DNA of 63,918 nucleotides, from assembly GCA_023091735.1 (NCBI GenBank), contig JALKBU010000190.1, positions 1-63,918 of the forward strand, in the 5' to 3' direction. The notes beneath the pieces are model-generated. The model saw only the letters and a program-made list of their open reading frames with translations. It did no database searches and was not told the origin of the DNA. Source of the DNA: Trichomonas tenax (taxonomy: Eukaryota; Parabasalia; Trichomonadida; Trichomonadidae). Shown piece by piece: positions 50,335 to 62,350 of this stretch. Numbering within the stretch: position 1 is the stretch's first letter; each line of letters starts with the position of its first letter. A program made the translations under genes and the position numbers.

Positions 50335-51775
50335 CTGAAACAACTTTAATGTTCTATATAATTTATTATAGATTACTATGCGTGCAAGAATGGTGCTATA
50401 ATTTAGGCACCACCTAGGTTCACCAGCACCTTTTACGATAAGAAAAAGGTTATTGAAAATAGAGGTAGGTTCGTTATTTTTTCACAATCAGCAAAAACGA
50501 TCCATATTCTTGTGTTGAGAACGTTTTAAGTTCTGGGACCAAGATATGTTAAAGACTACCATATGCTTAACATTTCAATGTTAAGGGAAAGAATCAAATT
50601 TAAATTTCTTATGAATATATTTTCGATTAAATATTAATATCAAATCCAGTCATTTCAACATATCCTTGATCACAATTTACGTCATGAATGATCTGAATCC
50701 ACAAAAAAATTATATCACAGAAATTACATATTGTATCTTTTGAAAAAAACAAGAGCACCTTCTAAAACACCTATAATTCTGCAAAGCCAGCCTAGCATAT
50801 TTATTTTACGCTGTTTTGAGTTGATTTTGATCCTACGATTTTGAGTTTCTCGTATAACGAATCTCATTTTCTAAAAAGTATGCAATAAAAATCATGCTCT
50901 TATGCTTTGCATTACAAAGAGAATAAAATAGCATGAGTTAAATTGAATAAAAAGTTTATAAATTTTGAAACAATGTATATTCTAATGAAAGTAGTAATAA
51001 ACACGACAACCTCTAAATATCCAACCTTATAGCAATCATTAGACAGTATTTATGGAATCACATTTGGAATAATTTTAGTTATTAGTTGTCAAAATACTAA
51101 ATAACAATTTTTGTCATTTTGCCGTGTAAAAAATGTAAACTTGCTTCTTTTGTCATTATCCGATTAATTTCTTGATATTTCCATTGATTCCAACTCTCTG
51201 ATTATTATAAATCAATATCCTGGAGTTATTTTTTCATTTTACCTCAAAATTGTTTCAAAATTTGTCAAATTCGATTTTTTCACAAAAAAAATCAACAGTC
51301 CGAAATAATCATTCTTTACATGCTCTTATCTAGAAATCGGCGGATTAGTTTTTTACGTGCCTCGTACGTATCTGCATGTGTCCTCGTAGAAGTGCCCAAA
51401 GGGAAAAAGTTGTATGTCCTAGTAATCAATTTTTGTGAAATTTTAGCGTTTTTTGTTGAATTTTGTCCGAAAAATCTAAAAAAGTCAAAAATAAATCAGC
51501 CATACATCGACATAATACACACAGAGTATATATCAACTTTAATTTGGTGTTAAATTTGTTCAAAAATTATCAAAAAATGACTGAAAATAGGGTTTTCTCC
51601 CAAAAATGCAGGGTTTTGTAAAGCTAGGACATATAAAAGTGACGTTTGGACACTTCTGACATGTAAGGGACACATATTCAATGAAAACTGTTGAAAAGTG
51701 GGCACACCTTTGAAATGTAAAGGACACACAGTTCAATTTAGTCCTATAAGGTTCTTGTAAACTAATGATTTATTA
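50335..51775. other. Long non-coding stretch
   Basis: AT-rich with no gene I can support. It holds TGACATGTAAG (51657-51667) and short GACAC-containing repeats at 51645-51735. A 77-codon open frame at 51320-51553 shows no family signature. Confidence 0.45.
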
Positions 51776-52114
51776 ATGGATAGAATATCAATTAGTGTCA
51801 TGGGTTTTGTGAAAGCAGATAAATTAATTGCATGTAATTGCTATAGTTACGTGATGCAATCTGACGTTGACATGAGATTCCTTCGAAGCTCGAGAATCTC
51901 GTTCTCGAATCAAGAATGTCTCAACAACGGGATACAAAAGCATCCACATAAATTCAATAATATGCTTGACATACCCAGTTTGCTACAAAATATTGTTTCT
52001 TATTTTGTAATTGTCGGCATCAATGAAATATTAAAAGAATTCATTAATTTACATTTCTTAGACTCTGAGTTTTGGGGAAATTTAGAGTTATCAGATGAAG
52101 TTTCCAAAATCTAA
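51776..52114 (+). CDS. Hypothetical 112-aa protein
   Basis: A complete short ORF (MDRISISVMGFVKADKLIAC start). The C-terminal half is hydrophobic and acidic (LLQNIVSYFVIVGINEILKE). No homologous family is recognised, and the surrounding DNA is largely decayed. It may be a relic or chance ORF. Confidence 0.3.
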   Translation: MDRISISVMGFVKADKLIACNCYSYVMQSDVDMRFLRSSRISFSNQECLNNGIQKHPHKFNNMLDIPSLLQNIVSYFVIVGINEILKEFINLHFLDSEFWGNLELSDEVSKI

Positions 52115-53104
52115 TTTTACAAGGCAAAAAATATCTAAAATTGACAATTTTTAGTTTACATGTTAATTTTTTTCTCATTTGTTAATCAAAGAAAATAACA
52201 ATTCTTATTAAGTATCAAGAGCAAAAAGCATTCATTAGGAATTACAACGCAAAAAATGATTAATAAAAGATTATATTTGTGTTTTCGAAAGATATTGGGG
52301 AGAGAAAAAAAAAAGAAAAGAAGGAGAAAATGAAAAAAGAAAAAAATAGAGGGACATCGGTGAAATCTTGGTGAATTTTGATTGCTTTTGAACTGTTTGA
52401 GGCAATGACGACCCCGCGCCAGCGCTGAAGGCCCGATTTTTTGATATTTTGTGTATCCACGAAACACCCAAAATGTGTTACTTTTCCAAAGCGTAGCGCC
52501 TCGCTAGAAAATATGCTTGTCGAAAAACCTTAAAGTGGTGGCGTCGAGACATAAGCACATGCAACCGCCGCGATTTTTGAGCACTATGCACACTAGAAAA
52601 GTGACAAAAAATCTGGCCTCTGGTCCATAAAACCAGTAAAACACTCAATCAAGTTAGTCGATCATCAAAAAATGTCTCTCTTTCTCTCTTTTTCTCCTCT
52701 TCCTTTGCTTCCCTTTTTACCGACTTACGCTATGGATGTGCGAATTAATGAATATTCAGAATTTCATAAATTTAATATTATTTTGTTTCTGTAACCGAGA
52801 TGTGCATATGTGTGAAGTCGCTCATGACTCATTACTGATCTCATAAATAAAAATGCAGTGTATTTAAATTTAATTTTTTATAATATAGTATTTCGACATA
52901 ATAGAGTCTGTAAGCCTGTGTGCGTGTAGTAGATGGTTAAAATGGATTGTGATTTTTGCGATAATAAAATAAAACATTTTTTGAAATCGATTTGTAGCTC
53001 ATATTGGAGCAATTTCGCACCGAAGACTAGATTAGATAAATGTATATAGTCATAATGTCCGATGATATGATGGATAAATTCTTTATATTTAAACTGGATG
53101 CCCA
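52115..53104. other. Purine tract, GC-rich island and pyrimidine tract
   Basis: A homopurine run (about 52300-52353) and a homopyrimidine run (about 52673-52722) flank a segment at about 52400-52640 that is clearly GC-richer than its surroundings. The two tracts are roughly complementary in inverted sense. No known RNA or transposon end is identified within. The rest is AT-rich. Confidence 0.45.
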
Positions 53105-53173
53105 AAGGTGGCCCCTATTGAGATGAATTGATATGAAAACGATTAAAAAGCCCTCAAATATAGGGGCCACCTT
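53105..53173. repeat. Perfect 14-bp GC-rich inverted repeat
   Basis: AAGGTGGCCCCTAT (53105-53118) pairs perfectly with ATAGGGGCCACCTT (53160-53173), with a 41-base loop. A gapped second pairing (TTGAG with CTCAA) extends it inward. It could be a hairpin or a transposon end, since a transposase relic follows. Confidence 0.6.
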
Positions 53174-53282
53174 AGGGACGAAAATGATACAAATATTTTC
53201 TCATCAAAAGAGTTTAGATAGAGCTTTCAAACAAGTATAATATAGATTGGTATAACCTGAATATGGGCGTAGTAATATTAAT

Positions 53283-54060
53283 ACTCAGATATCTCCACTA
53301 CAAGCTAACCATCCTGCAAACGAGCTAGAAACAAAGTATGAAGGGAAAATTCATGTTTAGTTTGGTAAAAGATTCCAACCAAATTGCACGAACAAAAAAG
53401 AGTCGAACAGGCAGTACTGTTATTGTTTTGGGTTTTATTATTCACAAATAGAAAGTAAATTGTATCGATGTCTATATTGCCGAAGACCAGATAGCTTTGC
53501 GCAGCATGCTTGTAAATTCACAATACCAGTTCCCGGCAATCCATATAAAAATAGACAGCGTATCAAAGCTGATCCCCAATTACAAAGAATAGTAATATTT
53601 GTTATTAAATCGAACTTATCTATTTACATGGCATCAGGAGTCGATTTCAGGTGCTTCATTGAAGGAACGATCCCATTAATTACAAAAAAAAAACATATAC
53701 AATAAAAGATACGAGAGAGTAGATTAGAGAGGGGATAATCACCCTTGCGCAAATGATGGCCCAATCAATCCATAAGCATCGTAAAGAGCTTGGCTATGTC
53801 GGCATCACAGTTGATGGGGCCATGCATGAATCGAGGCCTCCGGCGATGATAGCGCCGCTGACGCCTTCGAGATTTTTCTATTGAAAGATCAAAAAACACA
53901 CAAAAATGACATAAATAATGGACAAACCATCATGGTCGAATACTCAATGGCGAGAAAATAAAATGGTTGAACAATCTGGTCTAATTTTTCGCGTACATAT
54001 GCGCTATCATATGCTGATATTGAACATGCATTCTCGCAAAAAGTCGAAGGTTGAAAACAA
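53283..54060 (+). pseudogene. Decayed zinc-finger transposase (hAT-like)
   Basis: In one frame from 53283 the text reads ISPLQANHPANELETKYEGK, a TAG, then a Cys/His cluster (QYCYCFGFYYSQ, YRCLYCRRPDSFAQHACKF) like a BED-type zinc finger. A transposase-like segment LSIYMASGVDFRCFIEGTIP follows. Later frames give ITLAQMMAQSIHKHRKELGY then VGITVDGAM, and RTYALSYADIEHAFSQKVE. Stops and frameshifts separate the pieces. The hAT assignment is an inference from motif order. Confidence 0.4.
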
Positions 54061-54089
54061 ATTGCGGAAAGGTGACAGGTCTCTAAAAA

Positions 54090-54932
54090 ATGACATCTTT
54101 CAATGCTTTACCGTTTCAAAAAGTTGGGGATGTAGAAATCCCAGAGTTCTTTAGGGTTCCCATTGATGTTATGCGATCACTGGCACAAAATCAACTGGAA
54201 AAGGAACAAATTCAACAAATCTTCTCCAAATTGTGTGACAAACAGAAAGAAACTGCCATCAATCTTACAGCAATTGGGTTTATCATTGACTGTGTTTCAC
54301 TTATACGTCCAAAAATCATTTTTGAATTATCAAATATTTTCAAAATGCTTCATGAACGTCAAAACTTTGATTATACACCTCGGAATGAAGATCTCAAGAT
54401 TGTTCTCAATAGTTTAGGTTTTGATTTCAATATTAAGAAACGTGAAAGGGAAGTTTCTGAAATCACTAACATTTATCCACAAGGAACTGTTTTCCACTCA
54501 GTTGCATGGGACAAATTTGAAGAACTCCAATCTGAGGCAATGAAAGAATCCTTTGATGTTAATCAAAAAGACAATAATGAGTTACCATTGATTGATGCAG
54601 CATGTAAATATGGATCAGAAAAATGTTTCGAATATCTCAAATTTATGGGAAGCACTATAACTGACCAAACATTTGTTCATGCTGTTGAAGGAGGTAACAA
54701 AAGCATTGTCATGTCTTTATTTAATGGCCGTCATACAATATCAGATGGCGATTTAGAAGCTGCAATTACTTATCACCATAATGGCATTTTCAATTGGCTG
54801 CTGAAACAAAAAGGATCAATCGGAAAGATGAATGCTGCGAAGATCTTTTGTTATGGAAACTTCGAAGCCTTTTTATTTCTTGTTGGAAATGAGAATGCTA
54901 TTGGATTAGAATTCAAGTTTGTTCACCTATAA
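54090..54932 (+). CDS. DUF3447/ankyrin-type protein, amino-terminal part
   Basis: The 280-aa protein begins MTSFNALPFQKVGD. The middle and C-terminal text (LPLIDAACKYGSEKCFEYLK, then TFVHAVEGGNKSIVMSLF and ITYHHNGIFNWLL) is the DUF3447 region that precedes ankyrin repeats in the very large trichomonad ankyrin family. It ends at TAA 54930-54932 where ankyrin repeats would normally follow. Instead the 37-bp array begins at 54938. The short C terminus after NAIG (LEFKFVHL) looks non-ankyrin, as though the frame runs into foreign sequence. It may be a truncated protein or the 5' part of a gene split by the array. Confidence 0.7.
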   Translation: MTSFNALPFQKVGDVEIPEFFRVPIDVMRSLAQNQLEKEQIQQIFSKLCDKQKETAINLTAIGFIIDCVSLIRPKIIFELSNIFKMLHERQNFDYTPRNEDLKIVLNSLGFDFNIKKREREVSEITNIYPQGTVFHSVAWDKFEELQSEAMKESFDVNQKDNNELPLIDAACKYGSEKCFEYLKFMGSTITDQTFVHAVEGGNKSIVMSLFNGRHTISDGDLEAAITYHHNGIFNWLLKQKGSIGKMNAAKIFCYGNFEAFLFLVGNENAIGLEFKFVHL

Positions 54933-54937
54933 TTCAA

Positions 54938-57900
54938 ATCAATCAAAATCATTTGATCATTATTATGATAGGAAATCAATCATTCACATACTATCATCAT
55001 TATGATATGGAATCAATCATTCACATTTTATCATCATTATGATATAAATCTCCATTATCAATTGCTATCGAAATGAAGTCTCTCGAAATCGTTCAATATC
55101 TTGTTAAGCATGGAGCTGACGTCAACATGAAACTAATCAATCATTCCCATTTTATCATCATTATGATATATAATCAATCATTCCCATTTTATCATCATTA
55201 TGATATGACATCAATCATTCCCATTTTATCATCATTATGATATATAATCAATCATTCCCATTTTACCATCATTATGATATGAAATCAATCATTCACATTT
55301 TATCATCATTATGATATGACATCAATCATTCCCATTTTATCATCATTATGATATAGAATCAATCATTCACATTTTATCATCATTATGATATCGAATCAAT
55401 CATTCACATTTTATCATCATTATCATATTTCATCAATCATTTACATTTTATCATCATTATGATATGAAATCAATCATTTACATTTTATCATCATTATGAT
55501 ATGTAATCAATCAATACCATTTTATCATCATTATGATATAAATCTCCATTATCAATTGCTATCGAAATGAAGTCTCTCGAAATCGTTCAATATCTTGTTA
55601 AGCATGGAGCTGACGTCAACATGACAGTAATCAATCATTCCCATTTTATCATCATTATGATATATAATCAATCATTCCCATTTTATCATCATTATGATAT
55701 GACATCAATCATTCCCATTTTATCATCATTATGATATATAATCAATCATTCCCATTTTATCATCATTATGATATGACATCAATCATTCACATTTTATCAT
55801 CATTATGATATGACATCAATCATTCCCATTTTATCATCATTATGATATATAATCAATCATTCCCATTTTATCATCATTATGATATGACATCAATCATTCC
55901 CATTTTATTATCATTATGATATATAATCAATCATTCCCATTTTATCATCATTATGATATCGAATCAATCATTCCCATTTTATCATCATTATGATATTTCA
56001 TCAATCATTCCCATTTTATCATCATTATGATATAAATCTCCATTATCAATTGCTGTCGAAATGAAATCTCTCGAAATCGTTCAATATCTTGTTAAGCATG
56101 GAGCTGACGTCAACATGAAAATAATCAATCATTCCCATTTTATCATCATTATGATATGACATCAGTCATTCCCATTTTATCATCATTATGATATCGAATC
56201 AATCATTCCCATTTTATCATCATTATGATATGACATCAGTCATTCACATTTTATCATCATTATGATATAAATCTCCATTATCAATTGCTGTCGAAATGAA
56301 ATCTCTCGAAATCGTTCAATATCTTGTTAAGCATGGAGCTGACGTCAACATGAAACTAATCAATCATTCCCATTTTATCATCATTATGATATCGAATCAG
56401 TCATTCCCATTTTATCATCATTATGATATGACATCAATCATTCCCATTTTATCATCATTATGATATATAATCAATCATTCCCATTTTATCATCATTATGA
56501 TATAAATCTCCATTATCAATTGCTATCGAAATGAAGTCTCTCGAAATCGTTCAATATCTTGTTAAGCATGGAGCTGACGTCAACATGACAATAATCAATC
56601 GTTCACATTTTATCATCATTATGATATATAATCAATCATTCCCATTTTATCATCATTATGATATGACATCAATCATTCCCATTTTATCATCATTATGATA
56701 TATAATCAATCATTCCCATTTTATCGTCATTATGATATATAATCAATCATTCCCATTTTATCATCATTATGATATAAATCTCCATTATCAATTGCTATCG
56801 AAATGAAGTCTCTCGAAATCGTTCAATATCTTGTTAAGCATGGAGCTGACGTCAACATGAAACTAATCAATCATTCCCATTTTATCATCATTATGATATA
56901 TAATCAATCATTCCCATTTTATCATCATTATGATATGACATCAATCATTCCCATTTTATCATCATTATGATATATAATCAATCATTCCCATTTTACCATC
57001 ATTATGATATGACATCAATCATACACATTTTATCGTCATTATAATATGTAATCAATCATTCCCATTTTATCATCATTATGATATGACATCAATCATACAC
57101 ATTTTATCGTCATTATAATATGTAATCAATCATTCCCATTTTATCATCATTATGATATATAATCAATCATTCCCATTTTATCATCATTATGATATGAAAT
57201 CAATCATTCACATTTCATCATCATTATGATATAGAACCACTCATTCAAATTTTATCGTCATTATGATATAGAATCAATCATTCACATTTTATCATCATTA
57301 TGATATAGAACCACTCATTCACATTTTATCGTCATTATAATATGTAATCAATCATTCCCATTTTATCATCATTATGATATATAATCAATCATTCACATTT
57401 TATCATCATTATGATATAAATCTCCATTATCAATTGCTGTCGAAATGGAGTCTCTCGAAATCGTTCAATATCTTGTTAAGCATGGAGCTGACGTCAACAT
57501 GAAACTAATCAATCATTCCCATTTTATCATCATTATGATATGACATCAACCATTCCCATTTTATCATCATTATGATATGACATCAATCATTCCCATTTTA
57601 TCATCATTATGATATCGAATCAATCATTCCCATTTTATCATCATTATGATATGAAATTAATCATTTTTATTTTATCATCATTATGATATGACATCAATCA
57701 TTTACATTTTATCATCATTATGATATATAATCAATCATTTACATTTTATCATCATTATGATATGGAATCAATCATTCACATTTTATCATCATTATGATAT
57801 AAATCTCCATTATCAATTGCTATTGAAATGAAGTCTCTCGAAATTGTTCAATATTTTGTTGAGCATGGAGCTGACGTCAACATGACAGTAATCAATCGTT

Positions 57901-60900
57901 CACATTTTATCATCATTATGATATATAATCAATCATTCCCATTTTATCATCATTATGATATCGAATCAATCATTTTTATTTTATCATTATTATGATATGA
58001 CATCAATCATTCACATTTTATCATTATTATGATATGACATCAATCATTCACATTTTATCATCATTATGATATCGAATCAATCATTTTTATTTTATCATTA
58101 TTATGATATGACATCAATCGTTCACATTTTGTCATCATTATGATATGACATCAATCATTCCCATTTTATCATCATTATGATATATAATCAATTATTCCCA
58201 TTTTACCATCATTATGATATGAAATCAATCATTCACATTTTATCATCATTATGATATGTAATCAATCATTCCCATTTTATCATCATTATGATATGACATC
58301 AATCATTCATATACTATCATCATTATGATATGACATCAATCATTCCCATTTTATCATCATTATGATATAAAAATCCATTATCAATTGCTATCGAAATGAA
58401 GTCTCTCGAAATCGTTCAATATCTTGTTGAGCATGGAGCTGATGTCAACATGACACTAATCAATCATTCCCATTTTATCATCATTATGATATCGAATCAA
58501 TCATTCCCATTTTATCATCATTATGATATGACATCAATCATTCATATACTATCATCATTATGATATGACATCAGTCATTCCCATTTTATCACTATTATGA
58601 TATAAAAATCCATTATCAATTGCTGTCGAAATGAAATCTCTCGAAATCGTTCAATATCTTGTTGAGCATGGAGCTGATGTCAACATGAAACTAATCAATC
58701 ATTCCCATTTTATCATCATTATGATATCGAATCAATCATTCCCATTTTATCATCATTATGATATGACATCAATCATTCCCATTTTATCATCATTATGATA
58801 TTTCATCAATCATTTACATTTTATCATCATTATGATATGACATCAATCATTCCCATTTTATCATCATTATGATATTTCATCAATCATTCCCATTTTATCA
58901 TCATTATGATATCGAATCAATCATTCCCATTTTATCATCATTATGATATTTCATCAATCATTCCCATTTTATCATCATTATGATATAAATCTTCATTATC
59001 AATTGCTATCGAAATGAAGTCTCTCGAAATCGTTCAATATCTTGTTAAGCATGGAGCTGACGTCAACGTGACACTAATCAATCATTCCCATTTTATCATC
59101 ATTATGATATATAATCAATCATTTTTATTTTATCATCATTATGATATGAAATCAATCATTCCCATTTTATCATCATTATGATATATAATCAATCATTCCC
59201 ATTTTATCATCATTATGATATGACATCAATCATTCCCATTTTATCATCATTATGATATATAATCAATCATTCCCATTTTATCATCATTATGATATGACAT
59301 CAATCATTCCCATTTTATCATCATTATGATATGACATCAATCATTCCCATTTTATCATCATAATGATATAGAATCAATCATTTTTATCTTATCATCATTA
59401 TGATTTATAATCAATCATTCACATTTTATCATCATTATGATATACAATCGATCATTCACATTTTATTATCATTATGATATAAATCTCCATTATCAATTGC
59501 TGTCGAAATGACGTCTTTCGAAATCGTTCAATATCTTGTTCAGCATGGAGCTGACGTCAACAAGACAGTAATCAATCATTCCCATTTTGTCATCATTATG
59601 ATATGACATCAATCATTCACATTTTATCATCATTATGATATTTAATCAATCATTCCCATTTTATCATCATTATGATATCGAATCAATCATTCGCATTTTA
59701 TCATCATTATTATATTTCATCAATCATTCACATTTTATCATCATTATGATATGGAATCAATCATTCCCATTTTATCATCATTATGATATCGAATCAATCA
59801 TTCACATTTTATCATCATAATGATATGGAATTAATCTTTCCCATTTTATCATCATAATGATATGGAATCAATCATTCACATTTTATCATCATTATGATAT
59901 AAATCTCCATTATCAATTGCTATCGAAATGAAGTCTCTCGAAATCGTTCAATATCTTGTTAAGCATGGAGCTGACGTCAACATGAAAGTAATCAGTCATT
60001 CCCATTTTATCATCATTATGATATGGAATCAATCATTCCCATTTTATCATCATTATGATATAGAATTAATCATATTTATTTTATCATCATTATGCTATAG
60101 AATTAATCATTCACATTTTATCATTATTATGATATGGAATCAATCATTCCCATTTTATCATCATTATGATATATAATCAATCATTCCAATTTTATCATCA
60201 TTGTGATATGGAATCAATCATTCCCATTTTATCATCATTATGATATATAATCAATCATTCCCATTTTATCATCATTATGATATGTAATCAATCATTCCCT
60301 TTTAATCATCATTATGATATGGAATCAATCATTCACATTTTATCATCATTATGATATAAATCTCCATTATCAATTGCTATCGAAATGAAGTCTCTCGAAA
60401 TCGTTCAATATCTTGTTGAGCATGGAGCTGATGTCAACATGGCAGTAATCAATCATTCCCATTTTATCATCATTATGATATCGAATCAATCATTTTTATT
60501 TTATCATCATTATTATATGACATCAATCATTCACATTTTATTATCATTATGATATATAATCAATCATTCCCATTTTATCATCATTATGATATGACATCAG
60601 TCATTCCCATTTTATCATCATTATGATATGACATCAATCATTCCCATTTTATCATCATTATGATATGAAATCAATCTTTCCCATTTTATCATCATTATGA
60701 TATGACATCAATCATTCACATTTTATCATCATTATGATATAAATCTCCATTGTCAATTGCTTTTGAAATGAAGTCTCTCGAAATCGTTCAATATCTTGTT
60801 AAGCATGGAGCTGACGTCAACATGAAAGTAATCAGTCATTCTCATTTTATCATCATTATGATATCGAATCAATCATTCACATTTTATCATCATTATGATA

Positions 60901-61781
60901 TCGAATCAATTATTTCCATTTTATCATCATTATTATATGGAATCAATCATTCCCATTTTATCATCATTATGATATCGAATCAATCATTCACATTTTATCA
61001 TCATTATGATATATAATTAATCATTCCCATTTTATCATCATTATGATATATAATCAATCATTTTTATTTTATCATCATTATGATATAAATCTCCATTATC
61101 AATTGCTATCGAAATGAAGTCTCTCGAAATCGTTCAATATCTTTTTAAGCATGGAGCTGACGTCAACATGAAACTAATCAATCATTCCCATTTTATCATC
61201 ATTATGATATCGAATCAATCATTTTTTATTAATCATCATTATGATATAGAATCAATTATTTCCATTTTATCATCATTATGATATGGAATCAATCATTCCC
61301 ATTTTATCATCATTATGATATCGAATCAATCATTCACATTTTATCATCATTATGATATTTCATCAATCATTCCCATTTTATCATCATTATGATATATAAT
61401 CAATCATTCCCATTTTATCATCATTATGATATAAATCTCCATTATCAATTGCTATCGAAATGAAATCTCTCGAAATCGTTCAATATCTTGTTCAGCATGG
61501 AGCTGACGTCAACATGAAAGTAATCAGTCATTCCCATTTTATCATCATTATGATATATAATCAATCATTCCCATTTTATCATCATTATGATATGACATCA
61601 ATCATTCCCATTTTATCATCATTATGATATGACATCAATCATTCCCATTTTATCATCATTATGATATGACATCAATCATTCCCATTTTATCATCATTATG
61701 ATATATAATCAATCATTCCCATTTTATCATCATTATGATATGAAATCAATTATTCACATTTTATCATCATTACGATGTAAA
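54938..61781 (+). repeat. Giant composite array: about 145 units of 37 bp plus 17 ankyrin modules of 87 bp
   Basis: Each 37-bp unit is ATCAATCATT, a variable triplet (CCC, CAC, TAC, TTT and others), a 21-nt constant block beginning ATTTTATCATC, and a second variable triplet (GAC, ATA, GAA, CGA, AGA, GGA, TTC, GTA, TTA, ACA). Three units precede the first module; the first is degenerate. Module starts are 55049, 55543, 56037, 56272, 56507, 56779, 57421, 57804, 58372, 58607, 58990, 59484, 59904, 60361, 60744, 61090 and 61436. All spacings are 87 + 37n with n = 11, 11, 4, 4, 5, 15, 8, 13, 4, 8, 11, 9, 10, 8, 7, 7, 7. 37 is not divisible by 3 and n mod 3 varies, so no single frame crosses the array. 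One frame of each unit has TGA. Confidence 0.93.
55049..61522 (+). repeat. Seventeen near-identical ankyrin modules within the array
   Basis: Each 87-bp module translates as SPLSIAIEMKSLEIVQYLVK then HGADVN, a variable residue pair such as MK, MT or VT, and L, V or I. That is most of one 33-residue ankyrin repeat. The unit before each module ends GATATAAA, and the module's own frame is preceded by TGA TAT AAA in nearly every copy. Differences are few: ATC/GTC, AAG/AAA, LVKHG/LVEHG/LVQHG/LFKHG. No module contains a stop or frameshift. No trichomonad splice signal lies at either edge, so joining the modules by conventional splicing is not supported. Confidence 0.9.
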
Positions 61782-61865
61782 TACCCATTATCAATTGCAA
61801 TTGAAATGAAGTCTTTCGAAATTGCGGAATATCTAAAATCGAAAGGCGCCAAATATTCTCATTAA
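61782..61865 (+). pseudogene. Terminal ankyrin module with stop codon
   Basis: A divergent last module reads YPLSIAIEMKSFEIAEYLKS then KGAKYSH and TAA at 61863-61865, the usual closing repeat of trichomonad ankyrin proteins. It lies 346 bp (87 + 7x37) after module 17, exactly in the array's ladder. In the preceding unit TGA has become CGA, so this is the only module whose upstream frame is not closed at that position. It looks like the original 3' end of the gene whose 5' part is at 54090. Confidence 0.7.
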
Positions 61866-62093
61866 TCTTCTATATGATTAAAAAAACTTTTCAGAAATAT
61901 TTCTATTCTGAAGCTGGGCACTCGCATAGCTAAATGCATATTTCATTTATTTGTATAGATGTATCTATTTCAAAAATTGGATATCACAAAGGATGTGAAC
62001 ATTTTGATATAAGATGGATGTATCTAATCTCTATTTGATTGATTAGATTTCCTAATACATATATGCTCATCGTTTCACAACCTCAACATAGTG
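61866..62093. other. Spacer after the array
   Basis: AT-rich, nothing recognised. Confidence 0.4.
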
Positions 62094-62350
62094 AAGTATA
62101 ACAATGTGCGTGGTCCTTGTACTCGCAGAGGACAAGGCTCCCCACACATTGTGAGAAATGCGGACAAAGTCGGCATCATTAATTTTTTTCACCGACTAAT
62201 ATATATAGAGCGAAATTAATAAATGGCATCACTTAATGAATCACATCACTTCTCGCATATATATAAAGCGAATCATCTCACTCAAGTGCCCAAGAATCCC
62301 CTCCCCTATATACCAGCAAAAATAATATATTATTTTGGAATTAGATTTAT
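62094..62350 (+). repeat. Direct repeat copy A with hairpin
   Basis: It shares several blocks in order with 63470-63672: AAGTATAA, an ATGTGC block, a hairpin, ACACATTGTGAGAAA, GCGGACAAAGTCGGCATCAT, TTTTCACCG, CAAGTGCCCA and an AATAATAT/TTAGAT end. It is about 55 bases longer than copy B. The hairpin is CCTTGT (62115-62120)/ACAAGG (62132-62137) with an 11-base loop. Confidence 0.75.

Noticed and set aside
52878..53105. 75-codon minus-strand ORF next to the inverted repeat
   Set aside because: No recognisable motif; it lies in decayed DNA and cannot be distinguished from chance.
59635..61016. Open frames through the 37-bp units as real proteins
   Set aside because: They simply cycle through three frames of the same unit and end at TGA when it is not mutated. 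There is no conserved start.
54938..61781. CRISPR array
   Set aside because: The repeats are contiguous, with only 3-nt variable windows and no unique spacers. There are no cas genes and the genome is eukaryotic.
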